Assembly (NCBI RefSeq): GCF_901000735.1
Contig: NC_081549.1
Location: 19,853,584 to 19,917,583, forward strand
Source: Corylus avellana
Lineage: Eukaryota; Streptophyta; Magnoliopsida; Fagales; Betulaceae
DNA length: 64,000 nt
Direction: 5' to 3'
The notes beneath the pieces were generated by a model that was not told the DNA's origin, searched no databases, and saw only the letters and a list, made by a program, of their open reading frames with translations. A program made the translations under genes and the position numbers. Below, one piece after another: positions 57,601 to 64,000 of this stretch (positions within the stretch are counted from its first letter, which is position 1; each line of letters begins with the position of its first letter).

Positions 57601-59320
57601 GTTAACTTTTATCTATCAAGTGTTCTTTAAGACTAGAGTTCGTGTCTCTCTAGGTTTTCAATGTGATTGACTACTTTGGTGGTTTTCTTTCTGTTTTGCA
57701 AATAAAGGGATAAGTAGAGACGAAGAGACACTTCAGCCAACAATATATCTGAACAAGTAAGAATTCCCTGTCATGGAAATATATTTTTTGTTTTATGCCT
57801 TTGAATGCTGAAACAAGAGTCAAGAGGAACTTTTCATTTGCTTCTATTTGAGTGCTATGAATCACTCTTTTGAATTTCCATTCTTGTTTATTAGTTTGCA
57901 TTTGTTTCATATTTTTCTTTATTTCTTTCTTAGTCATTTCCGCTTTGGCATACTTTTCCACCTCATTTCATATTCGAGTTATATTAGAATCTATGCTGGT
58001 GTTGAAGCAACTTTTCTTACACTTCTTGTAATCTAGGTTACCGGACAAATTTCCTGAAGGGTCTCGAGTATTTGTTGTTGATCCAATGCTGGCAACAGGT
58101 ATAGTATTAATGTCTGGAGCTACTGGTATCATGTTCAGCATATTTTATTTTGAACATTTTGGAGTTTATTTTTCCCTCATCTCATAAAATGATTCTCGAT
58201 GTTGTTTGATCCAATGGTATTATCTAGTTCTTCCATTATTTTGCAATCTGTTGGAGGCTTAAACATAGGTTCTGGCTTGTGTTGTTTCCAATCAAACTTT
58301 ATTGATTAACCTTTTCGAATTCTCTACGATGTTTGTTACTACCGACTCTTGCTCTCATGGTTATGGGCCTATGGCATCACTGACTCAAATTGTTACATTT
58401 GTGCGGCATTTTGTTCTTTATACTACTTAAAATTCTATTTGGGCTGAAAGTGAGCTTGATTTTTCTTTTCTTTGTTTTCTCAATAATCAATATCAGGTGG
58501 CACAATTGTGGCAGCTGTCAACCTCTTAAAGGAGCGTGGAATTGATAACAATCAAATTTTAGTGGTAACTAATTTAGTTAGACATTCTCCATGTTTATGT
58601 TGCCATAAAGTCAACCCAATCTAATTGAGATTAAAGCTTAGTTGAGTTTCCTCACATGTTACTGTTGAAGTTTATGCATATCTAATTAGCAAAGATCTCT
58701 GTTCTAAATGGGGTGAATTCATTAATGACGCAATTATGTAGTACAGGCAGTAGCTTATTCCAATGTTTTTGGAAAAGGAAAAAAGAATCTTGTAGACAGA
58801 GCTGTGCTGGCGGTCTTGCCTCCTTTCTTATGGACTTGTTATTTGCTTTGTATGAATTCTCATAATAGAAAAGGCTCAAAATACAGCCACTTACCCACCC
58901 ATCCATCCACACACGGTTGTTTTTGTTGCCCTCATTGGTTAGTACATTACTAAAGATACCGATGCATTGCAGATATCTGCTGTGGCCGCCCCTCCAGCTC
59001 TTCAAAAGCTCAGTGAGAAGTTCCCTGGGTAATAATATGATCAAATCAGATTTCAAACTAGAAATGAAATCAACATCCCTTTTTAAGTTTTCTGGCTTTG
59101 TGGTTTTCCAGGCTTCATGTCTACACTGGCATAATTGATCCCACAGTAAATGAAAAAGGGTACGTACCTTCCTTTTTTATTAACTCTCAGTAGTTAGCTT
59201 AGGCATATGGATATAGATTTTTGGGTAATATATTTGTTTTGCTCTTGTATTCGATTGAGTTTTTCCAGGTTCATAATTCCTGGACTTGGAGATGCTGGAG
59301 ACCGCAGCTTTGGTACATGA
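54688..59320 (+). CDS. UPP: Uracil phosphoribosyltransferase, plastid type
   Basis: Pyrimidine salvage: uracil + PRPP to UMP + diphosphate. Twelve exons: 54688-54831 (or to 54864), 54931-55023, 55256-55334, 56282-56340, 56978-57055, 57372-57453, 57708-57756, 58037-58098, 58497-58564, 58973-59028, 59112-59159, 59269-59320. They join to 289 aa (300 with the longer exon 1), close to the plant plastid enzyme. Residues 1 to about 65 are Ser/Thr/Arg-rich, a likely chloroplast transit peptide. Core motifs: [43 protein letters not shown] (PRPP loop) and the C-terminal [15 protein letters not shown] with the uracil-binding GDAGDR. Exon 1 has two possible donors from a 33-bp tandem repeat. All junction phases agree. 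Confidence 0.95.
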
Positions 59321-61742
59321 AGTCACCAAAGTTCATCAACCCAATTCTCAGTTGTCACCTCCTGCAATTTTGACATATTCAGGTTTTTCATCAATCACTA
59401 AAGCGTGCTGAGTTTTTGTGTTACAAACTTAATACTTGTGCAAATTACTGAACCCCTAAGAAGAAAAAAATATGGTAATCTCTCATTTTGTATAAGAAGC
59501 CTGTATAAGAATAAGAATATTATTATTAGCTTTGGGGTTCTAATGCTACAAGCATGTGTGTTTGGGAAAAATGCTTTGTATATGCCAATTTATTTCAGAA
59601 CTGACCCTAGCTGGTCGTTTCTCGGTACTCATTTATTCTGGGTTTCCGACTATTGCAATAAAAGGCAAGAAATTAAAAGCATCACCTGATTTACCATTTC
59701 ATGGTTTAAATCTTGTTTTGTTGTATTTGGTAGTAACATATTTTACTGTTTGACAATATATAAAACATTAATTCTGTGAAATTTAATTTATACCCATGAA
59801 TAATTTCTCTCAATTCTCAGCCATCAAAAAACAATTCTTTCAATTCCACTTGAAATGAAGACGATCTTAATTCCGTTTGGCCCAAATGGCCAGTGGCAGT
59901 GATGCATGGTCTTATAATTGGTTCTTCGGCCTCAACAATGGAGCTATAAATTTGTCTTCGGGGAGTCGAATTAAAATCCTATTTATTAAGAGATCGTAGA
60001 AAAATATCTTAACTGTTGGATTAAAATCTTATTTATTAAGAGGTTTTAAGCAAATATCCTAACAGCTTACCTAATTAGTTGATTTTGCGGGATAGGATAT
60101 CCTTCATTTCAGAGGATTTGTAAAATTTTTGTTTAAGTTGCAGGTTTCGTGGTGTCATGTCATTAAAAATTATATACTACGTAGAGTATACATTTAAAAA
60201 ATCAGTAAAATTTAATTTGTATCATAAAATAAATACTAAAATCAAATGGTGAGGATCTCATCCACATAATACGCATCTCCAAAACGAACGCTGGATCTGA
60301 AACGCTATGGACACCATTTCTACCGAAGTATGTGGCAGCCCTGCTTGCGAAGAACCAAATTTATACGTAGATTTTGTAGATATCATTTTTGTTGTGTGCT
60401 CCACCGCCAGAAAAAAGGAAAATGTTGGAGACTAAAAAATTAAGGTACTTGGAACAATTTCATTAGATTATATTTGGTGTTTACCTTGATAAAAATGAAA
60501 AATAAGGGGGCACCAAGTTTCCTGTCATTGAATGACTTTAATTAGAAAACAATAATAATAATAATAATTTTAATTGAGAGCACAAAAGCTCCAATAAATA
60601 ATAATAATATTAATATAAAAAAAAAAAAGAAAAAAAAAAAAAAAAGGCAGAAACACCCGAGATAACTTCATCATAACGTCAAAATGCACCACCACCTCCA
60701 CCACCACCACCACCACATCCCCCTCCTCCTCCACCGCCACCACATCCCCCTCCTCCTCCACCGCCGCTACCCTCCTCCTCCACCACTATCACCACAGCCA
60801 GCTCCACCATCAATCCTACAACCACTGCCATGTTCCGCATCTAAGCCGCCACCATCACTAGTGCCGTCACCGCTGCCGTCGTTGCCTCCGCCGACGTTAA
60901 CACCAAAGTTATGTTGGATCAATTGAATATGATTAAAACTTTTCTCTGTTGGATCGATCGAATATAATTAAAACGTGTTGACTTTAAATGAGTTTAATTA
61001 AACACTAAAAAATAATAACTCATTCACGGTGTCAATATTGGCACCATTTGTGCCATGCCCACCAGTACATCTAACTCTCACTCCCTTACGCCGTAGATAT
61101 AGGCCACTCAACTTGTCCTAACGTGGCCCCAAAGAACCAAATTTAGATTCTAGATTTTGTAGATATTATTTTAGTAGTGTATCTCACCATGGAAAAAGGA
61201 AAATTTTGGAGACTAAAAATGAAGGCATTGTATAACAATTTCATCTGATTATGTCAAGGCAAGTATCAAATAGTTTATTTCAACAATTTTATTTTGTTAC
61301 AAGATGCTACACATCTTTTAAAATTTTTAAATAATGTCATATTCATATGTAAAATAAAATCTAAATCATTTCCTGGCTCGTCTAACTTTCAAAGAAGGAC
61401 CAAACAATAATCAATGTACCTCTAGGAGTCATTAGTACTGGAGGGTGTATATGTCTTATACCGCATCACTGGAGACTATAAACCTTATGACTCAGCCTTC
61501 ACGCGTAGCGCAACCATCTTTTGTGGACATTCCAATTTAATTTTTTGTATAAAAAGTAAGAGGAACTTGTAACATGCCGCAATATTAGTGATTATACCAC
61601 TAATAAAGTTTCTTGGCATTGAATAACTTTAAAACAAGCCAAATAGAGGCCTCAATAGCTCCAAAAAAAAATAAAATAAAATAAAATAAAATAAAAAAAA
61701 AATAATGAAGGAAAAAAAAAAGCACAAAAGCACTAGAGATAA
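59321..61742. other. UPP 3' flank and tandem repeats
   Basis: UPP 3' region, then two diverged tandem copies of a roughly 0.6-0.7 kb unit (about 60340-60910 and 61130-61900). The first copy contains a CCN-repeat (60684-60800) and long A runs. I see no complete gene. Confidence 0.5.
60767..60908 (-). pseudogene. Partial copy of the glycine-rich frame
   Basis: On the minus strand it reads GSGDGTSDGGGLDAEHGSGC, then RIDGGAG, ending in a Gly run and a stop. It is a relative of 61743-61988. The N-terminal hydrophobic part and start are missing: the preceding sequence is unrelated and has two copies of GTTGGATC(A/G)AT repeats (60913-60970). Confidence 0.45.
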
Positions 61743-61988
61743 CTATATCTTATTGTCAAACTTCACCACCACCGCCACATCCTCCTGTCCTCCTCTTCCA
61801 CCAGCTCCACCGTCAATTACCCCACAACCGCTACCATGTTCCATATCTATGTATCGGCCATCGCCATCGCGGTCAACGTTAAAGTTACAGTCGAGTTGTA
61901 TATGTCCTGCACAGAGCAAACCCAAAAAAACTAAAGCAAACATCGCAGGAAACGCTATGGCAGCTAACGTCCAGGCCGGTTCTGTCAT
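61743..61988 (-). CDS. Small glycine-rich protein with N-terminal hydrophobic segment (hypothetical)
   Basis: A single-exon frame of 81 aa. Residues 7-27 (TLAAIAFPAMFALVFLGLLC) form a hydrophobic helix that could be a signal peptide or membrane anchor. The rest is acidic and Gly-rich with MEHGSGCGVIDGGAGGRGG. A TATA box in the right place and a tandem relative with a similar EHGSGC core support a gene, but I do not recognise a named family. The compositional bias makes chance possible. No function is proposed. Confidence 0.4.
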   Translation of the reverse strand: MTEPAWTLAAIAFPAMFALVFLGLLCAGHIQLDCNFNVDRDGDGRYIDMEHGSGCGVIDGGAGGRGGQEDVAVVVKFDNKI

Positions 61989-62022
61989 CTTTCTATATAT
62001 ATATAGGTGTCCCTCGCTTTCC

Positions 62023-62030
62023 TTTTATAG
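62023..62030 (-). promoter_or_regulatory. TATA box for the glycine-rich frame
   Basis: The minus strand reads CTATAAAAGG about 40 bases before the start codon, which would give a very short leader. Confidence 0.4.
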
Positions 62031-62803
62031 TATAGATTAAACGAAAATTGAAATCATCTTCTTTTTAAACGAGATTTCAGACAAGTTGAAGCTCAACAAC
62101 ATTTTATTGTCCAGCAAGGGAGAGCGTCTAGCAATGTGACCTTGCGATGGAGCTAATGACTTGGTTGTCAAGACAAGTAATTTCTTAGGTTCTCGATTGT
62201 GATTTTAAAGGATCTAAGCTTTACATTTGATTTGAAAGTAAATAAGAGAAGTTTAAATTCTAGCGAAAGACTAACAACATTGCTAACGACATATGAATAC
62301 TTGGTCAACATGGTTATATATTATCCTTTTAATTTGTTTTATCCGTAACTGCCGCATGATCTTTTGATTTGATTTTATCTTCATCTTTAGTTGTCACAGT
62401 ATGATTTTATCCTCATTTTTTCTTCTATATAGCCAGTTGATTTGAAACAAAACGTTGTTTTTTGTTTTTATGGTTTTTGGTTGTCCCAACAAGCTACGTA
62501 CCACCTCAGCCTCCACGTAAAACAGACTAAGAAATACTATATGATCACACGATGGATCAAGATTTTTAGAACTTTTAAAGTTAATTTATCCTTTTTTTTT
62601 TAAAAAAAAAAAAATTACTATTATTTTAAAATTAGTTTTTTATATTTTATTATCTTGATATTTATCTTTATGAGATTCTATAAATTAAGAAAGAAAAATT
62701 AAGATTTTCTAAAGATAATAAATATTAAGAAGGTAAAATTAATTAGAATATGCATAATACCCAATTACTGAAAGAAGGCCCCTTGGGTCCAGTTCACTCC
62801 CTC

Positions 62804-63296
62804 TAGGTAGGACTATACAAACGGTGGTGGATGCGGTTATAGGTTATAACTGCATCCGCAATCTCATTAGCTAGTTATTACTTTTAAGTAACTGTATCCA
62901 CCAGGTAGTTACTAAAATGCTAACGGGGCCTTTATTACCGTTATTGATCGAAGCCAAAATCACACTAATAACTACATATCAACCAATGGGGCCTTTTGGA
63001 CTTATTTTAGTGTTTTGAACCTTCTTTAAGCTTCTTTTTAGGCCTATTTTAAATGATTTTAAAACTGTTTTTAGTCTGCTTTAATTCTTTTTTCAAGGTT
63101 TAGTGTTTTAGATGAAATCAATATGCATATGAAAAAAATTACTCGTTTGAGAAGAGAAAGAAAGAAAAAAAAAAAAAAAACCCTAAATTAAAGATGAAAC
63201 CCTATACTAAAACGAAATCGGTTACATAGATAACGCGGTTAGAGGTTAACAGCTAGTAATGGTTAATAACCACTCGTTTGTACAATTCTACCTCTA
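62804..63296. mobile_element. Candidate hAT-like non-autonomous element
   Basis: The left end TAGGTAGGACTATACAAACG resembles the right end read on the other strand (TAGAGGTAGAATTGTACAAA). Inside are GGTTATAGG and its inverted partner. There is no coding sequence and no clear 8-bp duplication, so the call is tentative. Confidence 0.4.
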
Positions 63297-63908
63297 CATG
63301 TTATTTGAGATCTTTGGGTAAATTTCTTAATCAATGGGAAAAGTTAAGTATTATCTATGGACCAAACTCAGGACATAATTATTAAAAATTAACAAATTTA
63401 CCATTAAAAAAAAAAAAAAAAACTAGTGTTCCAAGATTGGTCACCGATCTCAGGCTTGTATGGGGAAGTTCTACTCGCAATTGAAAGAATATGTCCGCTA
63501 GCTTATGATAATTAAAAATGGATTGGGAGGTGTACGAAGGAAAACAAAAAAGCAAGACCAATCAAGAGATAAGAAAACATTTAGATAGCTGTGGTGGTGA
63601 AAATGTATTTCTAACAAATTTTATGAGAAGGTTCATGAAAGAAAAAAAAAATAAAAAAAGGGAATCCTTTCCGATCAAGTACAATTAAACGGTACCAATT
63701 TCATAAGAATTAATTTGGATAATTCAAGAGAAAAAGCTATGTGGTTCAGTACTTGCTGGTGGGTCTCATAACTCCTCTCTACTAAGCTACCAAATTTTTT
63801 GTGAAATTCAAATAACGTAATTAGAGAAGATTTTAATCCAAATATCCCTCACTAGCAAAAAGAAAAAAACTTGATCTCTACAAGAATTTTCTTCTCTATC
63901 TTGTATCC

Positions 63909-63910
<2 letters not shown>

Positions 63911-63945
<35 letters not shown>
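63911..63945. repeat. (ATT)n microsatellite
   Basis: About eleven uninterrupted TTA/ATT units. Confidence 0.9.
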
Positions 63946-64000
63946 TTAATTTTACTATTGTGAATGGAAGTTAATTTATGCTGCATCGATTATCTTTCTT

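Larger units (their letters stand above)
61989..64000. other. Terminal intergenic stretch
   Basis: No gene seen. It contains a candidate hAT-type element (62804-63296), A runs (63162-63180, 63404-63421) and an (ATT)n microsatellite (63911-63945). Confidence 0.5.

Noticed and set aside
60684..60926. His/Pro-rich 80-aa plus-strand frame
   Set aside because: It is a CCN microsatellite read through. The opposite strand shows homology to the glycine-rich frame instead.
1..64000. CRISPR arrays, bacterial operons, rRNA or tRNA genes
   Set aside because: None is seen. Repeats are dispersed transposons or microsatellites without regular spacers.

Overview
The window is nuclear DNA of a eudicot plant, probably a woody one. 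The coding regions are split by spliceosomal introns with plant-type splice sites. The spacers are AT-rich and full of LINE, LTR, TRIM and MITE debris, and the recognisable genes are plant families. I cannot name the species. There are three assembly gaps: 100 N at 23297-23396, 100 N at 49776-49875 and 123 N at 52792-52914.

Layout. (1) 1-26.5 kb, plus strand: five tandem aldo-keto reductase genes of the AKR4C type, called AKR-1 to AKR-5 here. Each has seven coding exons and encodes 314-316 aa. AKR-1, -2 and -3 form one subgroup. AKR-4 and AKR-5 encode identical proteins and sit on either side of the first gap. A degenerate p32/MAM33-like first exon (p32-C) lies just left of that gap. (2) 28-40.4 kb: a tandem duplication carrying two mitochondrial-glycoprotein (p32/MAM33) genes, p32-A and p32-B. 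The second block was later enlarged by transposon insertions. (3) 40.9-42.7 kb: a divergent sixth reductase, AKR-6. It is tail to tail with (4) P5CS, delta-1-pyrroline-5-carboxylate synthetase, on the minus strand (43.0-49.4 kb). Nineteen coding exons of P5CS are present and the short first exon is missing, most likely hidden in the second gap. (5) 50.1-50.35 kb, minus: an orphan last exon of an Ash2/TRAUCO-like SPRY protein. (6) 54.7-59.3 kb, plus: a complete plastid-type uracil phosphoribosyltransferase gene (UPP), 12 exons. (7) 59.3-64 kb: repeats and a tandemly duplicated small glycine-rich reading frame.

How the genes may relate. AKR4C enzymes reduce stress-derived aldehydes and ketones with NADPH, and P5CS makes proline under osmotic stress, also with NADPH. 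p32/MAM33 is a mitochondrial matrix protein. From memory, a p32-family gene also lies beside each P5CS gene in Arabidopsis, so the p32-P5CS pairing may be old synteny. I see no operon-like or co-regulatory signal that unites the cluster. The promoters differ in kind: AKR-4 and AKR-5 have a G-box plus TATA box, while the p32 genes and UPP have groups of TGGGCC/TGGGCT (site II) elements.

The most useful points for follow-up are these. The cofactor pocket is altered in AKR-1, -2 and -3. A GC-AG intron is conserved in five AKR paralogues, and P5CS has two more. A filler insertion moved a splice donor in p32-B. A tandem repeat duplicates a splice donor in UPP. The AKR-4/AKR-5 pair may be two alleles placed in tandem. 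Several retro-insertions and MITEs have target-site duplications and, in some cases, an empty paralogous site within the window.
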